Origin: Chara braunii
Taxonomy: Eukaryota > Streptophyta > Charophyceae > Charales > Characeae
Assembly: GCA_003427395.1 (NCBI GenBank)
Contig: BFEA01000241.1
Coordinates: forward strand, 1,270,916-1,293,832
DNA: 22,917 bases
Direction of reading: 5' to 3'
This document shows, in pieces, positions 1-7,500 of this stretch. The translations under genes were made by a program, and so were the position numbers. A model generated the notes under the pieces. The model had not been told where the DNA came from. It saw nothing but the letters and a program-made list of their open reading frames with translations, and ran no database searches. How positions within the stretch are numbered: the stretch's first letter is position 1; each line of letters starts with the position of its first letter.

Positions 1-329
1 GCCTTGTCGAACGGGAACTTCGGACGCCAGGCCCAGACAATCTACTACAGGCCCCAAGAGACTCTGGGCCCTAGATTTCAGACAGGGTAGCACCCATTGA
101 AGCAGTCTTACCGTCCTTCCCCTAGCTTACCCAAGGCCAGGCGGAACTCGGATGGCCTGAGCGACTTATGCCCCTACCCTTACCCCAGGGTCTAAGCCTT
201 ATAGTAGCCACTAGACAGTTCTACCCGAATATCAGTAGGAACTCCGGTGGCCCATACCTGTCCCTACCGCAGATACTAGACACCCAGTGACTACACCCCC
301 CCAGTCTGGTAGTTGTGAAGTTCGCAATG
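1..329. other. No gene seen; unique-looking sequence
   Basis: No open frame of useful length and no recognisable protein motif occur on either strand. The sequence is moderately GC-rich and I see no terminal repeats in it. It may be the edge of an older mobile element that continues outside the window, but nothing inside proves this. Confidence 0.5.
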
Positions 330-515
330 TGTATACCCGAAGGCTGTGTATGCTTCGTGTATCTATGTATGAAGATGTACAGATAGCACTATGGGTGGAA
401 ACTTGTGTATGTAGCCCGTAGGCCATGTATAGTTCGTACGCTGTGTATATGCCCGAAGGCTGTGTGTGCTCTGTGAATCGATGTTTCGAGATGTATAGGC
501 AGCATCATGTGTGTA
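330..515. repeat. Diverged tandem duplication (CCCGAAGGCTGTGT units)
   Basis: A block beginning near 330 (CCCGAAGGCTGTGTATGC, then ATGAAGATGTACAGATAGCA) recurs near 443 as CCCGAAGGCTGTGTGTGC followed by CGAGATGTATAGGCAGCA. A weaker third unit lies near 403 (GTAGCCCGTAGGCCATGTAT). The spacing between the two better units is about 113 bp. The copies are clearly diverged, so the duplication is not recent. The short frames across it are not conserved between units, so no coding role is supported. Confidence 0.6.
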
Positions 516-556
516 TATCGAAGAGAGAGCGGGGTAAGCTGGACAAGGACCCCCCC

Positions 557-633
557 AAGGTCCGAACCGAGCTCGAACCCGTGACCTTGAAACATGTAAT
601 CGAATGACTCTACCATGTGAACGACTAGCGGAA
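557..633 (-). repeat. tRNA-like sequence (SINE head or tRNA relic)
   Basis: On the minus strand an A-box-like stretch (TAGTCGTTCACATGGTAGAG, complement of about 608-627) is followed at tRNA-like distance by a B-box-like GGTTCGAGCTC (complement of 569-579). A-box start to B-box start is about 48 nt, as in a tRNA gene. The presumed acceptor strands do not pair, and the anticodon arm is poor. This therefore looks like a tRNA-derived SINE head or a decayed tRNA, not a working tRNA gene. A chance match remains possible. Confidence 0.4.
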
Positions 634-640
634 ATGGCGA

Positions 641-960
641 ACGTGTGATATGCCAGACCGGGGAGATCAACAGAACACCCAAGACCAACACCCCCAAGTA
701 ACCCATATGAAACCCAGAACCATCATACAACACCATGAACAACCCTTGGGTGGTGCGCAGGCAGTGTCTGTAATACTACCATGCATCAGCCCAAGGGAGT
801 GTATGTCCAGCCGTGCGTCAATCTAGCGCCCTGCCGGTGACTCTACCAAGTCACTAGAATATGTGTGTCAAAAAGCCTCCCAACCACGAATCAGATAGGT
901 GAAACCTATTCAATCCACCTACGACCACCACCATCATGGCTGTTTTCAGCACGAACCGAA
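641..960. other. No gene seen
   Basis: I find no convincing coding frame, RNA gene or terminal repeat here. Short open frames on both strands lack any recognisable motif. Confidence 0.5.
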
Positions 961-962
961 GC

Positions 963-1195
963 TCTTCCAGGCCTCATGCTCCCATCAGGTTAGGTTACAG
1001 AGTTGCACCACCTTGCTCCAGCACCGGCCAGCATTGCTCCAGTTACGACCCCCGATGACCACTGAGACTGCCCCCGCAAACAGCCCCCCAAAGCTCTCTA
1101 CCAGGCCTCACGCCCCACTAAGCTAGGTCACAGAGTTGCGCCACCTGGCTCCGGCTCCGGCTCCGGCTCCGGCCAGCGTTGCTCCAGCATCGGTC
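963..1195. repeat. Diverged tandem duplication, about 133-bp unit, with a CTCCGG hexamer run
   Basis: The stretch from about 963 (TCCAGGCCTCATGCTCCCAT, then TTACAGAGTTGCACCACC) is repeated from about 1098 (ACCAGGCCTCACGCCCCACT, then TCACAGAGTTGCGCCACC). Both units end in GGCCAGC-TTGCTCCAG. The second unit also carries GGCTCC hexamers repeated four times at about 1147-1172. The translated frames are low-complexity and not conserved. Confidence 0.65.
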
Positions 1196-1251
1196 TTCGA
1201 GGGCCACCGAATTTTCGACCACCCTCCACAATTTGAGGAATACGAAATATA

Positions 1252-1322
1252 AAATGCGTTCCTTTGAAATTTGAATCCCGCCTTTTTTTCTCTACAGATT
1301 GGCACGGGTGTATTGGATGTAA
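1252..1322 (-). pseudogene. Possible diverged fragment of the GT61 3' coding end
   Basis: On the minus strand this stretch shares blocks with the end of the GT61 gene (about 3999-4060). Both have GTAGAGAAAA and AAAGGAACGCATTTT in the same order, preceded by a related CG-TACACCCGTGCC-like segment. An insertion of about 17 bp lies between the shared blocks here. In the intact gene this corresponds roughly to residues 528-551. The match is short and gapped, so it is a plausible relic only. It would be the most distant of three tail fragments around the gene. Confidence 0.4.
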
Positions 1323-1371
1323 TTTCATGAGGGCCTCACTGTAGTGACAAGCAATGGATGCGGCGATCAGC

Positions 1372-1399
1372 GTTAGCGCTGCGGTAACGCAGCGCTAAC
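1372..1399. repeat. Perfect 12-bp inverted repeat (cruciform-capable hairpin)
   Basis: GTTAGCGCTGCG (1372-1383) is followed after the 4-nt loop GTAA by its exact reverse complement CGCAGCGCTAAC (1388-1399). A further 5-bp pair (GGCGA at 1362-1366 with TCGCC at 1403-1407) extends the stem beyond an internal bulge. No gene adjoins it. It could be the core of a small fold-back element, but no target duplication is visible. Confidence 0.85.
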
Positions 1400-1561
1400 C
1401 CGTCGCCTTGGGCAGCGTTTGGGCGCTGGGGGCTCGCGTTCGCAGTTGACGTAAATTGTTGACTACGGTTGCCAAAATTTGGCATGAGTGTGGCTATGGC
1501 GGTGCGTGGAGAGGCGTGGGCACATGTCGGGCACACCAAAGGAATCGAAAAAACTCCTTTG

Positions 1562-1696
1562 TGGGGACAGCTGGAGGGCGGGATCTGGACGGCAGGCCAA
1601 CACTTGTGTTGGTTGACTATGAATCAGGAATCCCTGCCAGGCTGAGGATGGAGAGAAAGAGAATATGTGGGACAGCTGGAGGGCGGGATCTGGACG
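1562..1696. repeat. Direct repeat of a 30-bp GC-rich segment
   Basis: GGACAGCTGGAGGGCGGGAT followed by CTGGACG occurs near 1564-1591 and again near 1669-1696, about 105 bp apart. The intervening sequence is not repeated. The 110-residue frame on the plus strand over this area has no recognisable domain, so I do not call it a gene. Confidence 0.6.
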
Positions 1697-1999
1697 CCGC
1701 CACCCTAACCTATGAAACGGATCGGGGCCTTGCCCTTCGGTCTTTGATACGGAGATGCCGTGGGGATAACGTGTTCCTTCTGAGTTGAGGGGGGCCTGCG
1801 GAGATTGGGTCGATATGCTGAGTGGGCGACGACAGATGTGGAGTTTACTCTGCTTTTGGGTGGCCTGGAGCGGCCTGGAGCAGCCTTTGTAGCCGTCTGT
1901 CGAAGCTGGCGAAGCGGAGGAGTTGTGTTGTTTGTATGATGGCTATTTTGATACATTGAGCACCGCTTGATTTGTCGCTTTAGACGACTAGTTCAGTGC

Positions 2000-2508
2000 T
2001 GATTGGTTTTGGGTTTGTTGTGTTTGTAGGATCCTCTTAGGACTGCATGAATGGTAGAGCTTTATTAGTTTGTTCGGTTTTTCATAAGCTATGTCAGAAA
2101 TATGGTGTTTTATTTGGTTTCAATTTTTTCCACCGCAGTAGGCGACATGGGATAACGCTGTTTAGGGTTTGTTTAAATTTTGTTTTAAATTAAGAACTTG
2201 TTAAATTTTGTTTTCGATTAGAATTTTAAATTTTTAGATGAAGGGACGGCAGTTCTGGGTTGAGATTACGATCTTTACTTTGTGTCTAGGGTTTGTGGTG
2301 TGTCCGTCTTTGTAGGATCCTCTTAGGATTTGATGATGGTAGACCTTCATGAGTTTGTTTGGCTTTTCATAGCTGTGTAGGATATATGGTGTTTTATCTG
2401 GTTTGGACTTTTTTGCCGCATTAGGCGACATGCGATAATGCTGTTTAGGGTTTGTTTAAATTTTGTTCTAGATTAGGAATTTGTTAAATTTTGTTTTAGA
2501 TCAGAATT
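2000..2508. repeat. Two-copy tandem repeat, about 286-bp unit
   Basis: The first copy runs from about 2000 to 2226 and the second from about 2283 to 2508. Shared landmarks in order are TTTGTAGGATCCTCTTAGGA (2023 and 2309), ATATGGTGTTTTAT, GCAGTAGGCGACATG / GCATTAGGCGACATG, CTGTTTAGGGTTTGTTTAAA and TTGTTAAATTTTGTTTT. The offset falls from 286 to 283 bp across the unit because of small indels. The AT-rich sequence has no open frame of note on either strand. This looks like a satellite or UTR-like unit duplicated once. Confidence 0.8.
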
Positions 2509-2638
2509 CTGATGTGTTGCGGTCCGGTTTCTTAGCTCGACCGGTGATCTCTCGTCCCAAATCAGGACCGCAGATTTTTTTGCAAGGGATGCCACACCCG
2601 TTTCCTGGCATTGAAATATACGGGACGCCGGGCCCGGT

Positions 2639-2659
2639 AAAAAAAAAAAAAAAAAAAAA
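2639..2659 (+). repeat. Poly(A) tract of 21 A
   Basis: An uninterrupted run of 21 adenines follows GCCGGGCCCGGT. It could be the tail of a retroposed insertion, because the sequence to its right soon joins the GT61 tail duplicate, but no target duplication could be assigned. Confidence 0.7.
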
Positions 2660-2702
2660 GAAGAGCTCACAGAAAAAATAAAAAAAGAAATTCACTGCTT
2701 AC

Positions 2703-3220
2703 CAGGGTTGCATACCCGCCGACCGCCTACCCCGACCGTCGACCATATTGCAGCCGACCGTCAGAAAACACAGCCATCCATTGCCATCCACTTGTTTAAA
2801 AAAAGAAACTGAGTTGGGGGCTGTACTGCGCTTGCCGAGTACAGCCCAAGTCCGCTGAGAAACTTTTGGGGATGAGGGGGTGTATGAGGGATTGGGGGGG
2901 GAGTATAGGTGGGGTATAGGGGGATATAGGGGTGGCATAGGGGGTATTGGGTGGGGTATGAGGATGTTAGGGGCCGGTTTGGGGGTGTTGGGGGGGTGTA
3001 TGGGGGTATTGGGGGGGGGTATGGGGGTGTTGGTGGGATTATTAGGGGTTCTGGACCCCCCCCCAAAAAAAAAAATAATAATAAAATTGTGCGGGGTACC
3101 CACGACCCCCGACCGGTAGGTTCCGCCGACCCCCGACTGGTAGGTGCCGACCAGCCAACCGGTTGACTCGTCGGCATCCGACCAGTCAAGGGCCGCCGAC
3201 CGTCGGGGTATGCAACCTTG
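2703..3220. mobile_element. Non-autonomous hAT-type transposon (MITE), 518 bp
   Basis: The element begins CAGGGTTGCATACC and ends GGTATGCAACCTTG, so 13 of the 14 terminal bases are inverted repeats. The CAGGG/CAAGG start is typical of hAT elements. The 8-bp sequence CTGCTTAC directly flanks both ends (2695-2702 and 3221-3228), which is the target-duplication length of hAT transposases. Inside, both ends carry repeated CCGAC motifs and the centre is a G-rich array. No transposase frame is present, so the element would need a transposase from elsewhere. The related uninterrupted sequence at about 3888-3930 keeps a single CTGCTTAC and serves as an empty-site comparison. Confidence 0.88.
2870..3053 (+). 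repeat. G-rich GGGGGTRTTGGG-type array inside the hAT element
   Basis: The plus strand carries many runs of 3-9 G separated by TAT, TGTT or TATT, such as GGGGGTGTTGGGGGGG. It then passes abruptly into CCCCCCCCCC and AAAAAAAAAAA (about 3056-3075). Such spacing of G-runs permits several overlapping G-quadruplexes. The Gly-rich and Pro-rich open frames here are a by-product of the repeat. Confidence 0.75.
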
Positions 3221-3368
3221 CTGCTTACATCATTTTACCATACAGAACTCTTCCTAAGAATGGTGATGGGAGAGCACTTGTTTTTTTTTCGGTTGTATTT
3301 TCTACAGTATATTCTTCTCTCAAATTCTTTTTTTCGCCTTTCAATACCTACCCACCACTACTCCTAAG

Positions 3369-3399
3369 GCTATGCAGAGGGGACCCCTGCAAGCATAGC
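3369..3399. repeat. Short hairpin inside the possible SINE body
   Basis: GCTATGC (3369-3375) pairs with GCATAGC (3393-3399), and AGGGG with CCCCT pair inside it around a single A. The hairpin lies in the body of the possible tRNA-headed retroposon running left from 3791. It could be a structural part of that RNA; nothing more can be said. Confidence 0.5.
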
Positions 3400-3676
3400 T
3401 GCCTCTCACGGTGAAGGGGATATTGCATGTTGCCCCTTGCCCTGGTGGTTCAGGATGCAGGGTTGGGGCTGCCAGTGGGGGTCCGGCTAACGCAAAGACC
3501 GAGCATTTTGCCAGTAGCTGCACCTCCCTTTTCATTGTCCCCACCCCCCATCGAGTAGCAGCAGCGTCTAAGGCCAACACTCTCCCACACACCACACACA
3601 GCCCACTCATGCTCAGTGCTCACACTCACACCCGTGTTGGCGAAAGACCCTACCTAATACCGATCAGAGGTATCAA

Positions 3677-3791
3677 GCGGCCTAGCACAGCTGGTTGGCA
3701 CTAGTGTGCTGCAGGCGGTCATGGGGTGCCAACCCACAACCTCCTGTCAGTGAAAGCCACTTGTGTCCCTAACCAACTGAGCTAGGCCGCT
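3677..3791 (-). other. tRNA-like sequence with an inverted second A-box arm
   Basis: Read on the minus strand, 3791-3714 resembles a tRNA. It has an A box (TAGCTCAGTTGGTTAGG), a GGCTTTCAC anticodon-loop-like segment like that of tRNA-Glu(UUC), a T-arm GTGGG-TTGGCAC-CCCAT that pairs fully with one wobble, and acceptor strands AGCGGCC/GACCGCC pairing at 5 of 7 positions. The B box is degenerate (GGTTGGCACC where GGTTCGAANCC is expected), so it is probably not a working tRNA. On the plus strand, AGCGGCCTAGCACAGCTGGT (3677-3696) is a second copy of the same 5' arm; over 24 positions 20 match. The whole therefore forms a long imperfect hairpin. Confidence 0.6.
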
Positions 3792-3792
3792 G

Positions 3793-3836
3793 GATGGGAG
3801 AGCACATTTCTCACTGTGTACCATGACCTTCAAAGG
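3793..3836 (-). pseudogene. Second partial duplicate of the GT61 3' end
   Basis: GATGGGAGAGCACATTTCTC followed by ACTGTGTACCATGACCTT is nearly the same as the end of the GT61 coding region (3950 onward: GATGGGAGAGCACATTTCTC, ACTGCGCGTACCACAACCTT). In the gene's frame it would read -TVRNVLSHP before running into the tRNA-like unit. It is a tail fragment of about 15 codons with substitutions and a 2-bp deletion, and it has no function of its own. Confidence 0.7.
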
Positions 3837-3944
3837 AATAAAATCGAGACAAAACTTCACGAAAGTAAAAAAAGTAAAAAAAACTAGAAAAAGAAATCCA
3901 CTGCTTACAAGTTACCACATGAATTTCTACCATACAGAACTCTT

Positions 3945-5633
3945 CTAGTGATGGGAGAGCACATTTCTCACTGCGCGTACCACAACCTTTGGAGGAACAA
4001 AATGCGTTCCTTTTTTATTTTCTCTACGGACAGGCACACGGACGTATCGGACGCCCGCGTACCGAGCAAACATTGCGAAATGTGTCCGACCTCTGTACTC
4101 CGGCGGCATAAGTTCTATCAATGTACTTCTCGGATCCATCAAAAGTGTGTAACTCAGCGAAGCGCCATGCACGCCAATTACGATTGACGCATCGCGGATC
4201 ACTCGAATCTGCTCGCGGAAGCTCAGCTCCTCCATAGCCACCGCACGAATCTGTGTGTCAGGAAATGAACGCTGTAAGATAGCAAGTAGTCCCTTCTCAT
4301 TTGCGATTCGCCTCGACACGCCTTTCTTACCGACACGTGGATGCGCCACGTAATTCTTCCGGAAGATTAGCAATATTCGCACCGTTGCATTTGTCCCAGT
4401 CGCATTCTGGTGCAAAGCCAGCGGTGAAATTTTCGTCAATAGATGTTTCGCGAAATCGACGATATGTGCACTCTTGCCGCATGTCGTGTAGTACGTAATT
4501 GACAATGCGCTGGTGTACCCGGGCGGCACAAAGACTGCCCGGCGAAAGCAAGTTCTCGAAGGAAGTTGAGATACATAGACAGGCTTCACGCCGAAGAGAA
4601 CTTCCCATCCATCGTCGAGTGCCCCTGAGCTATGTCCATCGAAGAACACGACATGGGTCTCGGAACTGTTTTTTGGACCGACCCCAGCAAATCTCCAAGC
4701 TTGGTAGGCATTGTACCAGTCCGTCATCGTGTGATATAGGTTAGCGTATTCGTACCTCGTTACGATCAAAGTTGTGCCCTCCAGCCAGTGGTCGCAGGCA
4801 GCAATCTGACCGGAAGAAACCATACTGCTCATCATATCGCGCAAGCTGTATTGGAAGTGTGTCTTGTTCGTCACTGTAATATTGCAGTGCCCAGGGATCG
4901 CGAGAGCGCCTCGACGATACCGGGGCATTTCCTCTTCTTCTGACTGACCAAGAACGGCAGCAATCGGCTCGCCGCCTTTGGAGACCGTGATCCGTTGAAG
5001 GTCGACTGCCAGCTCACGTGCTTCACAGATGGTCGTCTCCACCTCTGGATTATGCCTACATCGCAGATGTTTGCCGCAACTCGGACGAATGTGACGGAAG
5101 CCGTTGCCAAACACTCTGCCACACTCGGAGCGCTGCCACACCTTCCACAAATTACCACCCGTGACTGGATACGTAGCACCTGCATGGGCCTCGTTTGTAG
5201 CACCGGAGAGCGCGCCAGTTGCACCCACTCGATCTGAAGAGGCCCTGTTCTCAACCTCCAATTGCTCGTTTACCCTCCACTCTGGGAGCACGTTTTCCAT
5301 CGGAGATGTAGGAATGATGTCTTCGTCCTCGAGAGGGACTAGAAGTGCGGAGAACCACAACTGGCAAAGAAAAACAAAACTGAAAATCATTACAATCCCC
5401 ATGGAGATGGTGCTCGCATTGCCGCATGGCGATTGACACTTACGCCAGTGCCGTCCTTTCCCTGTGGTGTGCATTGCATTTATTTCCCCGCCCCTCCTCC
5501 TCCTCCTCCTCCTCCTCCTCTGCCTCTTCTGACTCCTCTGCCTCCCTCCCTTCTCCTGCTTAGCTGGTACTGCCGCCGTCAAAGATGAACCAAATGAACT
5601 TACCTTCAACTTCACCAGGCAAGCCGAAATCAC
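3945..5633 (-). CDS. GT61-family glycosyltransferase, core beta-1,2-xylosyltransferase / EOGT-like
   Basis: The 562-codon frame encodes a type II Golgi/ER-type enzyme. It has an Arg/Ser-rich N-terminus, one membrane anchor (residues about 76-99) and a lumenal domain with several sequons (N251, N256, N322, N410, N415). GT61 landmarks are RYEYANLYHTMTDWYNAY (293-310), HVVFFDGH (327-334), AHPRVG (430-435), SRRIANE (440-446) and the C-terminal GVHGASLSYTLLM (487-499) with E508. The family moves pentose or GlcNAc from UDP-sugars; the DWY, DGH and HPR blocks most resemble plant N-glycan beta-1,2-xylosyltransferase, with EOGT the alternative. The true start is uncertain. Met54 lies just before the anchor and would exclude a poly-Arg stretch coded by an (AGG)n run. 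A strong donor-like AAG/GTAAGT (complement of 5598-5606) falls after codon 10, so the first codons may belong to another exon. Residue 562 is followed by TAG at 3945-3947. Confidence 0.9.
   Translation of the reverse strand: MISACLVKLKVSSFGSSLTAAVPAKQEKGGRQRSQKRQRRRRRRRRRGGEINAMHTTGKGRHWRKCQSPCGNASTISMGIVMIFSFVFLCQLWFSALLVPLEDEDIIPTSPMENVLPEWRVNEQLEVENRASSDRVGATGALSGATNEAHAGATYPVTGGNLWKVWQRSECGRVFGNGFRHIRPSCGKHLRCRHNPEVETTICEARELAVDLQRITVSKGGEPIAAVLGQSEEEEMPRYRRGALAIPGHCNITVTNKTHFQYSLRDMMSSMVSSGQIAACDHWLEGTTLIVTRYEYANLYHTMTDWYNAYQAWRFAGVGPKNSSETHVVFFDGHSSGALDDGWEVLFGVKPVYVSQLPSRTCFRRAVFVPPGYTSALSITYYTTCGKSAHIVDFAKHLLTKISPLALHQNATGTNATVRILLIFRKNYVAHPRVGKKGVSRRIANEKGLLAILQRSFPDTQIRAVAMEELSFREQIRVIRDASIVIGVHGASLSYTLLMDPRSTLIELMPPEYRGRTHFAMFARYAGVRYVRVPVRRENKKGTHFVPPKVVVRAVRNVLSHH
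5489..5520. repeat. (CCT)n trinucleotide repeat at the GT61 N-terminus
   Basis: About ten CCT/CTC triplets on the plus strand read as AGG (Arg) codons on the minus strand, giving a poly-Arg stretch at residues about 37-47 of the longest GT61 frame. If translation starts at Met54 the repeat lies in the 5' untranslated region or an intron, which I think more likely. Confidence 0.8.
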
Positions 5634-5894
5634 TCCCGATTACTTACACTGCCACCTTATCTCCCTTTTCTTCCCCCTGCACAGAGCTGTGGGAGTTGTG
5701 TGAGATCCATTCAGAAGCAGAGGCCAAAGAATCTGTGGGCATACTAACACTAGCACTTCCCAAAATGCATCTGACTGGAATTACGGCCAGACCTGGACGA
5801 ATCTGACTGCGGTCATGTCCAGAGCTTGGTAGAAAAATTCCTACTGTGAGTATGCCCTGAACCAGCCAAAGAGTCTGAATTGGCGGCCAAATAA

Positions 5895-6057
5895 TCTGAA
5901 CCCGGTCCTGTCAAAGAATCTGAACCTGGTCCAGCCAAAGAATCTGAACCTGGTCCAGCCAAAGAATCTGAACCTGGTCCAGCCAAAGAATCTGAACCTG
6001 GTCCAGCCAAAGAATCAAAATCAGCCAAAATCTGAACCTGCTCCAGCCAAAGAATGT
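5895..6057 (+). repeat. 24-bp minisatellite with coding periodicity (SEPGPAKE)n
   Basis: Five full 24-bp units (5895-5918, 5919-5942, 5943-5966, 5967-5990, 5991-6014), each TCTGAACCTGGTCCAGCCAA plus AGAA or close to it, are followed by one degenerate unit. The plus strand reads SEPGPVKE then SEPGPAKE. A stop (TAA at 5892-5894) precedes the array and a frame change follows it. Upstream, CCTGAACCAGCCAAAGAGTC looks like an older unit. This may be a relic of a repeat-containing exon, but no flanking domain supports a gene. It lies divergently upstream of the GT61 gene. Confidence 0.8.
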
Positions 6058-6061
6058 GAAT

Positions 6062-7000
6062 CTCCCTCTCCTTTGGATCCTCCTCTTGCAGAAGTTAAAT
6101 CACTCCTCCGTACCCAAACTAGGACTTTCTTGACTCCTCTTCAGATGAAACTGTGGTCAGATACATGCAGTATGGACGGGAATTGCAGTAAGATGCATCC
6201 ATGAAAGTCCCTTGTGTGAGTATGCCCCTCGGGCTATTTTCGATCGATCAAATGAATATTGCTCACAACTCTCTTGTGCTCATAACAGTCTGCGACACTC
6301 GAGTACGATCATTCGTTGGACAGCTAAAGACGACTGCGATCGACATATATTAATGGATGAATATAGACCTCTTTCTCCAGTCTCATTCATTGATTGCAAC
6401 TAATTAATATTCCCTCGAGCACTGACTACGCCACGCGACAGCAATTGACACACAAAAAAAGCACAAACAGTTCAGCCAACCAGTAGCCGAAGCAGAAGTA
6501 GCCGCACAGACGCACCTGACGTCGTCCCCAGGTGTGGCCATCAGCGTAAGCAAACACAATGACATTCAAACCTGATCGATAAGGCAGGGTGTGCCTTTAT
6601 CAGGCCGTCCATCTTTTCAAAATCTATACTTAACGAGCATGTGTCCTGGTTCTCTCTCACCGTGCCAGAAAGTCCTTTGCCAGGCCAGCAACAAGCAATC
6701 GGAACATGGCGTGACGAATGAGCGGCAAGACTAGCCAAGTTATGCTAAATCCACTAGCCCTTCCCATCTCCTACCCCCTACCCCTCCTCATTCCACGCCT
6801 TCTTTTCGCACACAAAGGACACCTACAAGATGTTGACTTTAACGCGTTGCAAGGACAGCAACAGGGTAAAGAATTCAGCCTAAATGCACGATCCGCCGCA
6901 TCCGGTCATCAAATTCAATCTCAATCTGCTGTGTTGGTCATGTGCATTGAACCATACCTTTCCTCTTTCTGCATACGACTCTTCCTCAGCTGTGTCACAA
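6062..7000. other. No gene seen
   Basis: Short frames on both strands have no recognised domain. A GTGAGTATGCCC motif seen at about 5847 recurs at about 6214, within loosely similar surroundings (ATGCATC, CAGTA, GTCC), which suggests an old duplication. A hairpin at about 6571-6605 (CCTGA..ATAAGGCA / TGCCTTTA..TCAGG) is the only other structure noticed. Confidence 0.5.
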
Positions 7001-7002
7001 GT

Positions 7003-7500
<498 letters not shown>

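Larger units (their letters stand above)
2672..3330 (-). pseudogene. Duplicate of the GT61 gene 3' tail, interrupted by a hAT element
   Basis: Sequence left of the hAT insertion (AAGAAATTCACTGCTTAC) and right of it (TACCATACAGAACTCTTC, then GATGGGAGAGCAC) matches, in order, the 3' end and downstream flank of the intact GT61 gene at about 3888-3962 (AAGAAATCCACTGCTTAC, TACCATACAGAACTCTTC, GATGGGAGAGCAC). After GATGGGAGAGCAC the copy skips to a region like the gene's TATTTTCTCTAC block, so part of the tail is deleted. Only the last few codons (for -VLSH) are recognisable; no function is expected. Confidence 0.65.
3340..3791 (-). mobile_element. Possible tRNA-headed SINE
   Basis: A tRNA-like head (complement of 3714-3791) is followed leftward by about 370 bp without coding capacity. 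The stretch ends near an A-rich GCGAAAAAAAGAATTTGAG (complement of about 3318-3336). On both sides lie fragments of the same GT61 tail (3229-3330 and 3793-3836), as if the segment had been placed into duplicated sequence. I could not identify a clean target duplication, so the outer limits are approximate. Confidence 0.4.

Noticed and set aside
1456-1788. 110-codon plus-strand frame
   Set aside because: It spans the 30-bp direct repeat and has no domain; the evidence is too weak for a gene.
2699-3189. Pro-rich and Gly-rich frames (about 140 codons)
   Set aside because: They are caused by the G-rich repeat in the hAT element and cross its terminal repeats.
4871-5436. Frames of 80-127 codons on both strands
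   Set aside because: They overlap the GT61 coding region in other frames and have no recognisable motif.
6571-6605. Hairpin resembling an intrinsic terminator
   Set aside because: No T-run follows, and bacterial-type termination is not expected in this genome.
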